Source of the DNA: JAJYUU01 sp963822955
GTDB taxonomy: Bacteria > Actinomycetota > Actinomycetes > Streptosporangiales > Streptosporangiaceae
Direction: 5' to 3'
DNA length: 64,000 nucleotides
Assembly (NCBI GenBank): GCA_963822955.1
Contig: CAWGJS010000002.1
Coordinates: 2,108,001-2,172,000, forward strand
Positions 1 to 10,162 of this stretch are shown here, piece after piece (position 1 is the stretch's first letter; each line of letters opens with the position of its first letter). The translations under genes and the position numbers were made by a program. Under the pieces are notes generated by a model that was not told where the DNA came from, did not search any database, and saw nothing but the letters and a program-made list of their open reading frames with translations.

Positions 1-408
1 CCCGCTCATCGGCGCGCCCCGCCCGGACTCAATCCTGAGATTGGCATGATTTCCAGCCTTAGAGCAATAGCTGGTGATTCAGGAGGGATGTTCCTGGCCG
101 CGATGCACTCGGCGCGAGATGCCCGACGGCGGGCGGGGACGCGAGCCAGCACTGTCGGACGAGCAGGTCGCTAACGCGGTGCGCCGTCACGAAGGACCCC
201 CCGCGCAAAAGCAGTCCGTGCCGGCGGGAATATAGTTCACACTTAGTTAGTTCGCATAAAGCAAATAATCTCTTGACGGTCCTGGACCACTCCCTCGCCG
301 CGATGCTGCTTGCCAACGCGATGCGGCGGGCGCGCGCGATCCAGCCACGATGCTGCCAGTGCAGCGAGGCTGCGGGCTCAGGCCGGGATCAGTCGCGAAA
401 GGATGGTC
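1..408. other. Left-edge region with no gene assigned
   Basis: I see no convincing protein family here on either strand. The only notable feature is an AT-richer patch at about 229-275, unusual in this GC-rich window, which could carry the promoter of the downstream transporter. No regulator gene is visible on this side of the window edge. Confidence 0.4.
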
Positions 409-2195
409 ATGTCGCCCGCGCCAGCTGGGCAGCACGCCGAGACAATTTCCGCAGGCACCCGCAATGGGGAGTCACCTGGCGGGACGGTCGACAGATGCGG
501 CGCCGGAGTCCACTACAAGTGGATCGCCCTGTCGAACACGACACTGGGCGTCCTGATGGCCACGATCATGCTGATCGCGCTGCCCGACATCTTCCGCGGC
601 ATCGGCGTCAACCCGCTCCAGCCGGGCAACACCAGCCTGCTGCTCTGGCTGCTGATGGGGTACCTCGTGGTCACCGCGGTACTGGTCGTCAGCTTCGGGC
701 GGCTGGGCGACATGCTCGGCCGCGTGCGGATGTTCAACCTCGGGTTCGCGCTCTTCGCGCTGTTCTCGATCACGCTGTCGGTCACCTGGCTTCATGGCGC
801 AGCCGCTGCCTGGTGGCTGATCTCGGCGAGGATCGCCCAGGGAGTCGGCGGGGCCATGCTGATGGCCAACTCCAGCGCGATCCTCACCGATGCGTTCCCG
901 GCAAACGAGCGCGGTCTCGCGCTCGGGCTGAACCAGGTAGCGGCGATCGCGGGCTCCTTCATTGGCCTGGTACTCGGCGGCGTGCTCGGCCCGGTGGGCT
1001 GGCGCTACGTCTTCCTTGTTTCAGTGCCGTTCGGCGTGATTGGCACGATCTGGTCCTACCTCAAGCTGCAGGAGCGCGGCATTCGCCGTCCGGCCAGGCT
1101 GGACTGGGCAGGCAATGTGACGTTCGCAGTCGGCCTGATCGCCGTCCTGGCTGGTATCACCTACGGCATCCAGCCCTACGGCGGACACACTATGGGCTGG
1201 ACCAGCCCGCTCGTTCTTGGCCTGCTCGGCGGCGGGTCGTACTCTCTATCTTCTGCGTCGTTGAGACCAGAGTCGCCGAGCCGATGTTCAACCTGTCCTT
1301 GTTCAGGATCCGCCCGTTCACGGCGGACAACATGGCTAGCCTCCTCGCCGGCCTCGGCCGTGGCGGCCTGATGTTCACGCTGATCATCTGGCTGCAGGGC
1401 ATTTACCTGCCGATCCACGGCTACAGCTTCAGCCAGACTCCGCTGTGGGCCGGCATCGCCATGCTTCCCCTGACTGTCGGCTTCCTCGTCGCCGGTCCGC
1501 TCTCCGGCTGGCTATCGGACCGCTACGGCGCACGGCCGTTCGCCACTGGCGGCATGGTGCTGGCAGCCGCCTCGTTCGTGCTGCTCGCGCTGCTGCCCAT
1601 CGACTTTGCCTACTGGCAGTTCGCGGTCATCCTGCTGCTCAACGGCGTGGGGATGGGCCTGTTCGCCTCGCCGAACCGGGCCGGGATCATGAACAGCCTG
1701 CCGCCTGAGCGGCGCGGAGTCGGCGCCGGCATGAGCGCGACGTTCCAGAACTCGGCGATGGTGCTGTCCATCGGCATCTTCTTCACGCTGATCATCCTCG
1801 GCCTGGCGTCGTCGCTGCCAACAGCGCTCGACCACGGCCTGATAGCGCAGGGCCTGCCGAGCGCTGACGCGGCACGCATTGCCGCGCTGCCACCGGTCTC
1901 GATCATGTTTGCCGCGCTGCTCGGCTACAACCCGGTGCGGACGCTGCTCGGGCCTGCGATCAGCAAGCTGCCGGCAAGCCATGCCGCTTACCTCACCGGC
2001 CACACCTTCTTCCCGTCACTGATCTCGGCGCCGTTCGAGCGCGGGCTGGCGGTAGCGTTCACCTTCGCGATCGCAGCCTGCCTGGTTGCCGCCGTGGCGT
2101 CGCTGCTGCGCGGCGGGAAGTACGTACATGAGCTGCACGAGGAACCGGCCGCGGCCGCGGCCGTCGCCGAGCGCACCGAAGGTGCGATGGCCTAA
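409..2195 (+). pseudogene. DHA2-type MFS drug/proton antiporter, split by a frameshift
   Basis: This is a 14-helix-type major facilitator of the drug:H+ antiporter-2 family, expected in the cytoplasmic membrane as an efflux pump. Seen: motif A (GRLGDMLGR, about residue 98) after helix 2, and a motif C-like glycine-rich stretch ending GPVGWRYVF near residue 182. The first half reads in one frame to about 1234, and the second half (from VETRVAEPMF to the stop) reads in another. Restoring one G in the GGG run at 1234-1236 joins them as a normal transporter. The start at 409 is chosen because an AAAGGA sits about 5 bases upstream; an in-frame ATG lies at 403. The substrate is unknown. The break is either a real mutation or an assembly error; I favour the latter because both halves are well conserved. 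Confidence 0.8.
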
Positions 2196-2219
2196 GGCAG
2201 GTGCGCTGCCCTAGACAGC

Positions 2220-2666
2220 TCAGCCGCTGAGCGCCCCGGCCAGCCATTCGCGCAACTGGGGCGCTGGGGCTGCGCCGACCTGCCGCGCGATCTCGTGTCC
2301 CTTGCGCAGCACCAGCAGCGTCGGGATCGACTGAACGCCGAAGCGACGTTGCAGTTCGGGTGAGTTGTCCACGTTCACCTTGACCAGCTTGAGCTGCCCG
2401 GCCATCTCGCTGGCCAGCTCGGCAAGCGCCGGGCTCACCATCCGGCAGGGACCGCACCATGGCGCCCAGAGGTCGACAAGAACCGGGACCGTGGACTTCT
2501 CCGCCGCCTCCGCGAAGGTCGCGTCACCGGCATCGACGATCCACGGCAGCGGCCGGTGGCAGCTGCCGCAGCGCGGAGTGCCCGCCGCAGCGGCCGGCAC
2601 CCGGTTCCGGCGCCCGCAGTCCGGGCAGCGGATCTCGGTGGCCTGCAGGCTCGTCGTGCTGGGCAT
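2220..2666 (-). CDS. trxC: Thioredoxin with N-terminal zinc ribbon (TrxC type)
   Basis: A 148-residue cytoplasmic disulfide reductase. Seen: an N-terminal zinc-ribbon pair (CPDC near residue 14, CGSC near 33), the thioredoxin active site WCGPC near residue 70, and the cis-proline region IPTL near 115. This layout is that of thioredoxin 2/TrxC, a family linked to oxidative and heat stress. It is the last gene of the dnaK-to-clpB operon: its ATG overlaps the clpB stop by one base (TGATG), and an AGGAG lies 8 bases upstream inside clpB, so translation is probably coupled. Its role here is inferred to be reducing damaged proteins alongside the chaperones. Confidence 0.92.
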   Translation of the reverse strand: MPSTTSLQATEIRCPDCGRRNRVPAAAAGTPRCGSCHRPLPWIVDAGDATFAEAAEKSTVPVLVDLWAPWCGPCRMVSPALAELASEMAGQLKLVKVNVDNSPELQRRFGVQSIPTLLVLRKGHEIARQVGAAPAPQLREWLAGALSG

Positions 2667-5282
2667 CAGCTGGGCTCCTGAATGTCAATGGCGATCCGGC
2701 CCCCGGCATACTCCACCCCGATCACGGCGCCGTCGCGGGCACTGCCAGCCAGCAGAGCCCGGCCGATGGGGGTCTCGACTTCCTTCGCGATGAACCTGCG
2801 CAGCGGCCGGGCACCATACACCGGGTCGTAGCCCTGCTCAGCGATGAAGCGCCGGGCACCTGGCGTGATCTTCACTGCCATCTGACGCTCGCTCAGGCGC
2901 TCACGCAGGTCATTGAGCATCAGCTCGACGATGCGCTCGATCTCCGCCTCGGTCAGCGGCTTGAACAGGACAATATCATCGAGCCGGTTCAGGAACTCAG
3001 GCCGGAAACGCGCCCGCAGGCCGGCCATCACGCGGTCGCGCGCCGCGGGCATGATCTCGCCGTCCGACGTGGCTCCCTCCAGCAGGTACTCCGAGCCGAT
3101 GTTGGACGTCATGATGATGACAGCGTTACGGAAGTCCACCGTGCGACCCTGGCCGTCGGTCAGCCTCCCGTCATCCAGCACCTGCAGCAGGATGTTGAAG
3201 ACATCCGTGTGTGCCTTCTCGATCTCGTCGAACAGCACGACCGAGTACGGCCGGCGGCGGACGGCCTCGGTAAGCTGCCCGCCTTCCTCGTATCCGACAT
3301 AGCCGGGCGGTGCGCCGACGAGCCGGCTGACAGCATGCCGCTCCTGGTACTCGCTCATGTCGACGCGGACCATGCTGTCCTCGGTGTCGAACAGGGCCTC
3401 GGCAAGCGACCGGGCCAGCTCTGTCTTGCCCACGCCGGTCGGCCCGAGGAAGATGAACGAGCCGATGGGCCGGCGGGGATCCTTGATTCCCGACCGAGCG
3501 CGGATAATCGCGTCGGTCACCGTCCGGACCGCCTCATCCTGGCCCACGACGCGCTCGTGCAGGATCTCCTCCAGGCGCAGCAGCTTCTCCCGCTCGGCTT
3601 CCTGAAGCCGGCTGAACCGGGATACCGGTCCAGCGGGACACGATGGCGGCAATCTCCTCCTCGGTGACGACCTCGCGCAGGAGCCGGTGCCCGCTCTGGC
3701 GGCTGGCCAGCTGCTCCTCTTCGGCCTGCAGCCGCCGCTGCAGTTCCGGAAGCCTGCCGAGCCGCAGCTCTGCGGCCTTGTCCAGGTCGTAGTTGCGCTC
3801 TGCTAGCTCAGCATCCTGGCGGACATGCTCGATGTCCGCTCGCAGCTCCTGCACGCGCCGAAGTGCGTGGCGCTCGGCCTCCCACTGCGCGCGGAGCGAG
3901 TCCGCCTCTGCCCGCAGGTCGGCCAGTTCCTTGCGCAGATCCTCCAGCCTGGCCTTGCTCGCCGGGTCGTCTTCCTTATCGAGCGCGGTGTCCTCGACCT
4001 CAAGGCGCATCACCCGGCGTGTCAGCTCGTCGAGCTCGGCCGGCATGGAGTCGATCTCTGTGCGGATGACCGCGCATGCCTCGTCGACCAGATCGATCGC
4101 CTTGTCCGGCAGGAACCGATCGGCAATGTAACGATGACTCATGGTCACGGCCGCGACGAGCGCGCTGTCGGCGATCTTCACGCCATGGAATACCTCTAGG
4201 CGCTCACGCAGGCCGCGCAGGATGGACACCGCGTCCTCGACCGAGGGCTCGTCCACCATGACCGGCTGGAACCTGCGCTCCAGCGCAGCGTCCTTCTCGA
4301 TGTAACGCCGGTATTCCTGGATCGTGGTCGCGCCGATCATGTGCAGTTCACCGCGAGCAAGCATGGGCTTGAGCATGTTGCCGGCGTCCATCGACCCTTC
4401 GGCAGCGCCCGCGCCCACCACGTTATGCAGTTCGTCGACGAACAGCAGGATGCGCCCTTCGGCCGCCCTGACCTCAGCTAGCACGGCCTTGAGGCGTTCC
4501 TCGAACTCACCGCGGTACTTGGCACCGGCCACCAGGGCACCCATGTCCAGGCTGAAGATTGACGTGTCTTTGAGTCCCTCGGGAACGTCACCGCGGGTGA
4601 TCCGCTGTGCGAGCCCCTCGACGATGGCCGTCTTGCCGACCCCGGGATCGCCGATCAGGACCGGGTTGTTCTTGGTCTTCCTGGACAGAATCTGGATCAC
4701 GCGCCGGATCTCAGCATCACGCCCGATGACCGGGTCGAGACGACCGGCCGCGGCGTCGGCAACGAGGTCCTGGCCGTATTTGTCCAGGGCTTCGTAGGCG
4801 GTTTCGGGCATGGCCGACATGACTCGCTGATTGCCGCGCAGCTTCGTCAGCGCCTGCAAGAAGGAGTCCCTGGTCACGCCTGCTTGCGCCAGCAGCCGGC
4901 TCGTAGCCGCGGACGGCCCTTCGGACAGCAGCGCAAGCAGCAGGTGCTCGACCGAGACGTACTCGTCCTTCAGCCGCTGCTCTTCCTGCTCGGCAGCGTC
5001 CAGCACCCTGGACAGCCGCTGCGTAACGTTGACCTGACCAGGGCTCACCCCCGGCCCGCTCACTCGCGGCCGCCTGGCCAGTTCCGCGTCGAGTTCCTTA
5101 TGCAGCTGGTCGGCGTCCACACCGGCCAGGGTCAGCAGCCGAGGCACGATGCCGTCCGCCTGGTCGAGGAGCGCGAGCAGCAGGTGCTCGCCATCCACCT
5201 CGGTATGGCCGTAGCGCAGCGCCTTCGTCTGCGCGTCGTGCAATGCCTCCTGCGACTTCTGCGTCAGGCGTGCCGGGTCCAT
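2666..5282 (-). pseudogene. clpB: ClpB disaggregase (Hsp100), split by one extra base
   Basis: ClpB is a hexameric AAA+ ATPase that works with DnaK to dissolve protein aggregates. Seen in order: Clp N-domain repeats (residues 1-150), first AAA module with GDPGVGKT (about 207), the long coiled-coil middle domain, then the second AAA module with GPTGVGKTE and the D2-small domain. The reading frame breaks at 3615-3616. Deleting one of the two A bases there (TT on the coding strand) restores the family motif TGIPVSRLQEAER and gives about 870 residues, the normal ClpB length. The start at 5282 has GGGGGGA upstream; longer in-frame extensions overlap cbpM. The gene lies 22 bases after cbpM and overlaps trxC by one base. 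A sequencing insertion is the likeliest cause. Confidence 0.9.
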
Positions 5283-5304
5283 CGTCGTCCCCCCATATCG
5301 CGAG

Positions 5305-5601
5305 TTACCCGCCTGGCCCTTGCGCCTGGCGCAGGGCCGTCTGGAGCTCGGTGATCCGGTCAAGCAGGTCACAGACCAGCCCGATGGCGGCGTAGTTCAG
5401 CGCGAAGCCTGAGCGCAGCCGCTGGATCCGCGCTGCCGCAGCCACCTGGCCTGGAGCGAACCACAAGCCTCCGGCGCGATCGACACTTGCGTCGAGGACG
5501 CCCAGCGACACGAACCTTCTGGCGAGCTCGGGATGCATTCCCGTGGCCGCGGCGAAGTGGTCCAGGTCAAGCTCCGTCTTGCACACGATGGCGTAGGTCA
5601 C
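5305..5601 (-). CDS. cbpM: CbpM-type chaperone modulator (MerR-like)
   Basis: A 98-residue helical protein matching the CbpM pattern: an N-terminal LDLDHFAAATGMHPELARRF helix-turn-helix-like segment, and a C-terminal leucine-rich helix (GLVCDLLDRITELQTALR). CbpM binds the J-domain of CbpA and tunes its activity; HspR, a MerR-type repressor, occupies the same operon slot in Streptomyces, so a DNA-binding role cannot be excluded. The GTG start at 5601 is chosen over longer versions because it overlaps the dnaJ stop as GTGA and has GAGGAGG five bases upstream. It sits between dnaJ and clpB in the operon. Confidence 0.82.
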   Translation of the reverse strand: MTYAIVCKTELDLDHFAAATGMHPELARRFVSLGVLDASVDRAGGLWFAPGQVAAAARIQRLRSGFALNYAAIGLVCDLLDRITELQTALRQAQGPGG

Positions 5602-6563
5602 CCGCGCCTCCTCGGGTCGAAGCGGGAGACAGCAGCCAGCTGCTCGAACAGCTCCCGTTCTTGCTGTGTCGGATGCTGCGGCACCATGATCTTGGCTTCG
5701 GCATACACGTCGCCGGGCTCGCCCTTGGCGTTCGGCAGGCCGCGGCCGCGCAGCCGCAGCCGACGCCCGCACGATGTTCCCGTCGGCACCGTTACGAGGG
5801 CATCGCCGCCGGGCGTCGGCACCCCGACAGAGGTGCCGAGTGCGGCCTCCCAGGGCGCGAGCCGTAGCTCCACGTAGATGTCGCGGCCATCCAGGCGATA
5901 CAGCGGGTGCGGTGCGATCCGGACCACCAGGTACAGGTCGCCACTCCGGGCTCCGTCGCTGCCATGGCCGCCCTGGCCAGCGACCCTGATCCGCTGTCCC
6001 TCGGTTACTCCCGGCGGGATCGTCACCTCGACGGTCCGGGTGCCATCCTCGCCGGTGAGCCGGATTGTCCGGTGGGCTCCGTGGTACGCGTCCTCAACGG
6101 TCAGCTGGATGTCGGATGTCTGATCCGCTCCCGGCACCGGTCCGAAGCCGCGCCCGCCCCTGCCGCCAAACAACCCGCCGAACAGCTCGTCAAGGTCGAC
6201 GTCGCCGGCGGTGTAGCCGAAGCCCGGACCGGCGCGGCCGGACCGCCCGCCTCTGGCCCCGGCACCGGCACCGGCTCGTGCACCCGCCCGGGCGTCAGCC
6301 TGCGCGCGCCGCCACATCTGCGGGTCCATGTCCTCGGGAACCTGGCGGAAGTCGGGACCGAATGCGTCGTAACGGCGCCGGGCCTGCGGATCAGACAGCA
6401 CGTCATAGGCCTCCGAGACGTCCTTGAAGCGCTCTTCAGCGGCGGGATCTGCGTTGATGTCCGGGTGATACTGCCGGGCTAGCTTCCGGTAAGCCCGCTG
6501 AATGTCTTGCTGGCTGGCGTCCCGTGGCACGCCCAAGATCTGGTAGAAGTCTCGGTCGGCCAT
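5598..6563 (-). CDS. cbpA: DnaJ-family co-chaperone, CbpA type
   Basis: A 321-residue Hsp40 that stimulates DnaK ATPase and delivers clients. Seen: N-terminal J-domain with the HPD tripeptide near residue 33, a Gly/Ala/Arg-rich linker (about 90-130), then two beta-barrel client-binding domains (DLYLVVRIAPHPLYRLDGRD). The zinc-finger CxxCxGxG repeats of classical DnaJ are absent, which with the neighbouring CbpM gene marks it as CbpA-like. The ATG overlaps the grpE stop by one base (TGATG) and has AAGGA seven bases upstream. The 3' end overlaps cbpM by 4 bases. Confidence 0.92.
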   Translation of the reverse strand: MADRDFYQILGVPRDASQQDIQRAYRKLARQYHPDINADPAAEERFKDVSEAYDVLSDPQARRRYDAFGPDFRQVPEDMDPQMWRRAQADARAGARAGAGAGARGGRSGRAGPGFGYTAGDVDLDELFGGLFGGRGGRGFGPVPGADQTSDIQLTVEDAYHGAHRTIRLTGEDGTRTVEVTIPPGVTEGQRIRVAGQGGHGSDGARSGDLYLVVRIAPHPLYRLDGRDIYVELRLAPWEAALGTSVGVPTPGGDALVTVPTGTSCGRRLRLRGRGLPNAKGEPGDVYAEAKIMVPQHPTQQERELFEQLAAVSRFDPRRRG

Positions 6564-7159
6564 CAGCCGTCCTTGGCGACAACTACCTGGGCGGGCCTCA
6601 GCTGGCGGTCTCCTTCGCCGTAGGCGGGCCGGACGACGTCGATCACCGCGCCGGCCGGGGCATCGCTCTCGGATACTGCGGCGATGGCTTCGTGACGAGC
6701 CGGATCGAACGGGGCGCCGAGGTCATCACGACGGGGGAAGCCAAGCTGGGAAAGCACGCCCATCGCCTGCGCCAGCACGGCCTTGACCCCCTCGATGATG
6801 GAGCCAGGATCGGCATGCGCGTGGTCGAGGGCGCGCTCGAGATTGTCGACCACTGGCAGCCATCTCGCCGCGACCTCGGCCCGAGTCTCGGCCCTGGCGG
6901 CACTGACCTGGCCGGCGCACCTCTTGCGGAAGTTGTCCAGATCGGCAAGAGCGCGCAGCCGCTGGTCTTCCAGCTCCGCGATCCGCTGCGTCAGGTCGGC
7001 GACCTGCTGCGTCGGCTCGGGTGGCGCGGCCTCGGCTGCCGGGCCGTCCGGCTCGCGGCGGGGCCCGGCCGCCGGGTGATCGGGATCAGGCGGCCGGGCG
7101 CGCGGCGGAGGTTTGCCGGGATCAGGCCCAGGCTGCGCGTTGCTGCTCTGCTCATTCAT
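6563..7159 (-). CDS. grpE: GrpE nucleotide exchange factor
   Basis: A 198-residue GrpE that releases ADP from DnaK. Seen: a proline-rich, acidic, poorly conserved N-terminus (1-45), a long alpha-helical dimerisation region (residues about 50-115, with DLDNFRKRC), and the C-terminal beta domain, including FDPARHEA and the terminal VVRPAYGEGDRQLRPAQVVV. The start codon overlaps the dnaK stop by 8 bases, so the genes are co-translated. Length and domain order are normal for the family. Confidence 0.95.
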   Translation of the reverse strand: MNEQSSNAQPGPDPGKPPPRARPPDPDHPAAGPRREPDGPAAEAAPPEPTQQVADLTQRIAELEDQRLRALADLDNFRKRCAGQVSAARAETRAEVAARWLPVVDNLERALDHAHADPGSIIEGVKAVLAQAMGVLSQLGFPRRDDLGAPFDPARHEAIAAVSESDAPAGAVIDVVRPAYGEGDRQLRPAQVVVAKDG

Positions 7160-9023
7160 GAGTGGTGAACTCAGCGTCGATCACGTCATCTGCGTCCGAC
7201 CGTGGCGGGACCTCAGGCTCTGCCTGCGGCTCGCGCCCCGCAGTGATGATCTGGTAGACCTGCTGGAGCTCGGCGGTCAGTGTCCTGAGCCGGTCCAGCG
7301 GCGCCTGATCACTCAGCGCCTGCCGTGCCTCCGCCACCACGTTCTCGCCGCGCGCCTTCTCGTGCACTGGCAGCGTGTCGCCGCGCTCGGTCAGCACTCG
7401 CTCGACCTGATAGGCGACGGAGTCAAGCTCGTTACGGGCTTCGGTCAGCTCGCGCAGCCGCGTGTCCTCCTCGCGGTGCCGCTCGGCGTCGTCGACCATG
7501 CGCTCCACTTCGCTCGGGTCGAGGTTCGTGGTCTCGCTGATCGTGATGCGCTGCTCGGCGCCGGTGTCCTTGTCCCGCGCGGAGACGTTGAGGATGCCGT
7601 TCGCGTCTACGTCGAACGTGACCTCGACCTGCGGCACGCCACGCGGGGCAGGCCGGATGTTTTCCAGCCTGAATCTGCCCAGCACCCGGTTATCGGCGGA
7701 TCGCTCCCGCTCGCCTTGCAGGATCACGATGTCCACCGCGGACTGGTTGTCTTCCGCCGTACTGAATGTCTCGGTACGCCGCGCCGGGATCGTCGTGTTC
7801 CGCTCGATGACCTTGGTCATGATGCCGCCCAGCGTCTCGATGCCCAGCGACAGCGGGAGCACATCCAGGAGCAGGACATCCCGGACATCGCCCTTGAGCA
7901 CGGCGGCCTGCACCGCGGCGCCGAGCGCGACGACTTCGTCCGGGTTCACCGTCATGTTCGGGTCCTTGCCGCCAGTCAGGCGCCGGACCTGGTTCTGCAC
8001 CGCCGGAATCCGGGTGGACCCGCCGACGAGGATGACCTCATCGATGTCATTCGCGGTCAGCTTCGCGTCGGCCATTGCCTGCTCGGCCGGCCCGACCGTC
8101 CGCTCGACAAGGTCGGCGGTGATCTGCTCAAAGGTCGAGCGCATCAGGGTCGTGTTGAGGTGCTTGGGACCGGACGCGTCGGCAGTGATGAACGGCAGGC
8201 TGACGAGAGTCTGCGTAACTGACGACAGCTCGACCTTTGCCTTCTCGGCTGCCTCAAACAAGCGCTGCAGCGCCTGCGGGTCGGCCCGCAGGTCGATTCC
8301 GTTATCGCGCTGGAACTCATCGGCCAGGTAATCGACGATGCGGCGGTCGAAGTCGTCGCCGCCGAGGTGCGTGTCCCCCGAGGTCGCGCGAACTTCGACG
8401 ACACCGTCCCCGATGTCCAGGATGCTCACGTCGAATGTCCCGCCGCCGAGGTCGAAGACCAGGACGGTCTCGTTGCTCTTCTTGTCCAGGCCGTAGGCGA
8501 GCGCCGCCGCTGTCGGCTCGTTAATGATGCGCAGGACCTCAAGGCCGGCGATCTTGCCGGCGTCCCTGGTCGCCTGGCGCTGTGCATCGTTGAAGTAGGC
8601 AGGCACGGTGATGACGGCCTCGTTGACCTTCTCGCCGAGAAACTTCGCCGCATCATCGGCGAGCTTCCGCAGGATCAAGGCGGAGATCTCTTCGGGCGCA
8701 TACAGTTTGCCGCCGACATTGAACCTGGCCGAGCCGTCAGGTCCGGGGACCACATCGAATGAGACCGCCTTCGCCTCACTGTCCACCTCGTCGAAGCGCC
8801 TCCCGATGAACCGCTTGGCCGAGTAGATGGTGCCCTTCGGGTTGAGGATGGCCTGCCGCCGGGCTAGCTGGCCGACCAGCCGCTCGCCCTGCGGGGTGAA
8901 GGCGACCACCGACGGCGTCGTCCGGGACCCCTCGGCGTTTGGTATCACCGTGGGATTACCTTGCTCGGTCGAGGCGATGACAGAGTTGGTAGTTCCGAGA
9001 TCGATGCCAACTGCGGTGGCCAT
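7152..9023 (-). CDS. dnaK: Chaperone DnaK (Hsp70)
   Basis: A 623-residue Hsp70. Seen: the phosphate-binding loop GIDLGTTNS near the N-terminus, the second signature VFDLGGGTFDVSIL near residue 195, the third signature ILVGGSTRIPAVQ near 330, the substrate-binding domain, and the C-terminal tail ending DVIDAEF. It heads the six-gene operon. The ATG at 9023 is supported by an AGGAGG with about 5-base spacing. No clear HAIR or CIRCE element is visible upstream, although a 16-bp inverted repeat lies at 9127-9142. A second, classical dnaK operon with a zinc-finger DnaJ may exist elsewhere in the genome; this cannot be seen here. Confidence 0.97.
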   Translation of the reverse strand: MATAVGIDLGTTNSVIASTEQGNPTVIPNAEGSRTTPSVVAFTPQGERLVGQLARRQAILNPKGTIYSAKRFIGRRFDEVDSEAKAVSFDVVPGPDGSARFNVGGKLYAPEEISALILRKLADDAAKFLGEKVNEAVITVPAYFNDAQRQATRDAGKIAGLEVLRIINEPTAAALAYGLDKKSNETVLVFDLGGGTFDVSILDIGDGVVEVRATSGDTHLGGDDFDRRIVDYLADEFQRDNGIDLRADPQALQRLFEAAEKAKVELSSVTQTLVSLPFITADASGPKHLNTTLMRSTFEQITADLVERTVGPAEQAMADAKLTANDIDEVILVGGSTRIPAVQNQVRRLTGGKDPNMTVNPDEVVALGAAVQAAVLKGDVRDVLLLDVLPLSLGIETLGGIMTKVIERNTTIPARRTETFSTAEDNQSAVDIVILQGERERSADNRVLGRFRLENIRPAPRGVPQVEVTFDVDANGILNVSARDKDTGAEQRITISETTNLDPSEVERMVDDAERHREEDTRLRELTEARNELDSVAYQVERVLTERGDTLPVHEKARGENVVAEARQALSDQAPLDRLRTLTAELQQVYQIITAGREPQAEPEVPPRSDADDVIDAEFTTHE

Positions 9024-9126
9024 TCTTACCTCCTGCTCTGTGCGATTAGGCCCGAGTCACGCCGTCACGCAGATCGGCCCTTACCTGGTCGGCCTGCTGG
9101 GCCCCGACACGGTATCTCCCACGCTG

Positions 9127-9142
9127 GCTGAGCAGGCTCAGC
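9127..9142. promoter_or_regulatory. Inverted repeat upstream of dnaK
   Basis: GCTGAGC and GCTCAGC form perfect 7-bp arms separated by AG, about 105 bases upstream of the dnaK start in a 287-base gap. Position and symmetry suit an operator for a stress repressor, but the sequence does not match the HspR box (CTTGAGT type) or CIRCE. It could also be a weak terminator of the upstream LuxR-type gene. Confidence 0.35.
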
Positions 9143-9310
9143 GCCCACATCCTCAATCCGGCTAGTCGGCACGTCCGGCGCCGCGACACTACTCAGCCCT
9201 GTGAGGCAGGCAGCCGTGACTATCAATTCGATGGATTTCATAGTCCGGCGGACGGTTCCGCCTTACGTCCGGCCGTCCCGATGTAACGCCTGTACAGGTG
9301 CCTGGCGGCG

Positions 9311-10033
9311 CTAACCGCCCGGCCCGCCGCTGGCGTGCTCGGCGGCCAGTCGCGCCAGCTGAACCCGCGAGGACACGTCCAGCTTCCAGAACACATGCCG
9401 CAAGTGGAAGGCGACCGTATGGACGCTGAGGAATACCTGGCTCGCGACCTGTCGGTTCGACAGGCCCTGGGCGACGAGTTCCACGATCCGCCGCTCGGTA
9501 TCGGTGAGGCTGTCCCAGCCGAAGGCAGGGCGGTCGGCGTGCGTCCAGTGATGCAGCCTGGTGCCCAGGGCACGCAAGCGTGACCGGACCCGTGCCATGG
9601 CCTCGGGGCAGCCGAGCTGCTCATACTGCTCGTACGCGTGCTGTAGCTGCGCGACGGCATCTTGCTGCTTGCCCTGCGCGGCCCGGGTGACGCCAGCGTC
9701 CTCGATGGCCGAGGCGCGGGCGAGCGGTTCCCCGTAATGGTCAGCCGCCTCTTGCAGCAGGCCGGCGTCCCGGTCGATCAGGCCGCGGACGTGGCAGGCG
9801 GCAGCCTCGATGTCGGAGTCCGCCATTGTGGTCTCCGCGAGCCGCCGCGCCGCGCACGCCAGATGCTCCGCTTTCGGCCGATCGCCCGTGGATAGGGCAC
9901 TTCGGACGAGCAGGACTACAGCTGTCGCGGCGCCGCCGTTCCCGAACAAGATCAGTTGAAGGCTGTCTTCAAGCTCGCGTATGTAGGTGCGCTCATCAAG
10001 ATCTGCGGTCATTGGCTCGCCCCCAAGCTTCAC
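9311..10033 (-). CDS. LuxR-type regulator, resembling only the C-terminal part of a LAL
   Basis: A 240-residue protein (GTG start at 10033; an internal ATG at 10012 is an alternative). Residues about 165-230 form a LuxR helix-turn-helix (LTDTERRIVELVAQGLSNRQVASQ). The preceding region has TPR-like helices with the pattern typical of the last 200 residues of large ATP-binding LuxR regulators (LALs). The Walker ATPase domain normally found upstream is absent from the adjacent sequence. It may therefore be a truncated LAL that still binds DNA, or a natural short family member. It lies upstream of dnaK on the same strand but 287 bases away, so shared transcription is uncertain. Confidence 0.75.
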   Translation of the reverse strand: MKLGGEPMTADLDERTYIRELEDSLQLILFGNGGAATAVVLLVRSALSTGDRPKAEHLACAARRLAETTMADSDIEAAACHVRGLIDRDAGLLQEAADHYGEPLARASAIEDAGVTRAAQGKQQDAVAQLQHAYEQYEQLGCPEAMARVRSRLRALGTRLHHWTHADRPAFGWDSLTDTERRIVELVAQGLSNRQVASQVFLSVHTVAFHLRHVFWKLDVSSRVQLARLAAEHASGGPGG

Positions 10034-10162
10034 CTTCGCCCTAGTGCCTCAGCATTGGCAGCCGGCACCCTCGCTACACCGTCCCGCGCGGGCCAACCTG
10101 GTGCCCGCACGGGACAAGTCGCGTCCGGGAATCCCCTCCTGGACTCGCATCCGGGAATACGG

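Noticed and set aside
273..2195. Single 640-residue transporter in one frame
   Set aside because: The first 310 residues in that frame are Arg-rich nonsense; the genuine transporter N-terminus is in another frame, so a frame break is needed.
3615..3616. Programmed frameshift in clpB
   Set aside because: No slippery heptamer or downstream structure stands out, and ClpB is not known to use one; the one-base change restores canonical text, so an error is likelier.
9127..9142. HspR or CIRCE operator for dnaK
   Set aside because: The repeat does not match the consensus of either, so only a generic operator is reported.
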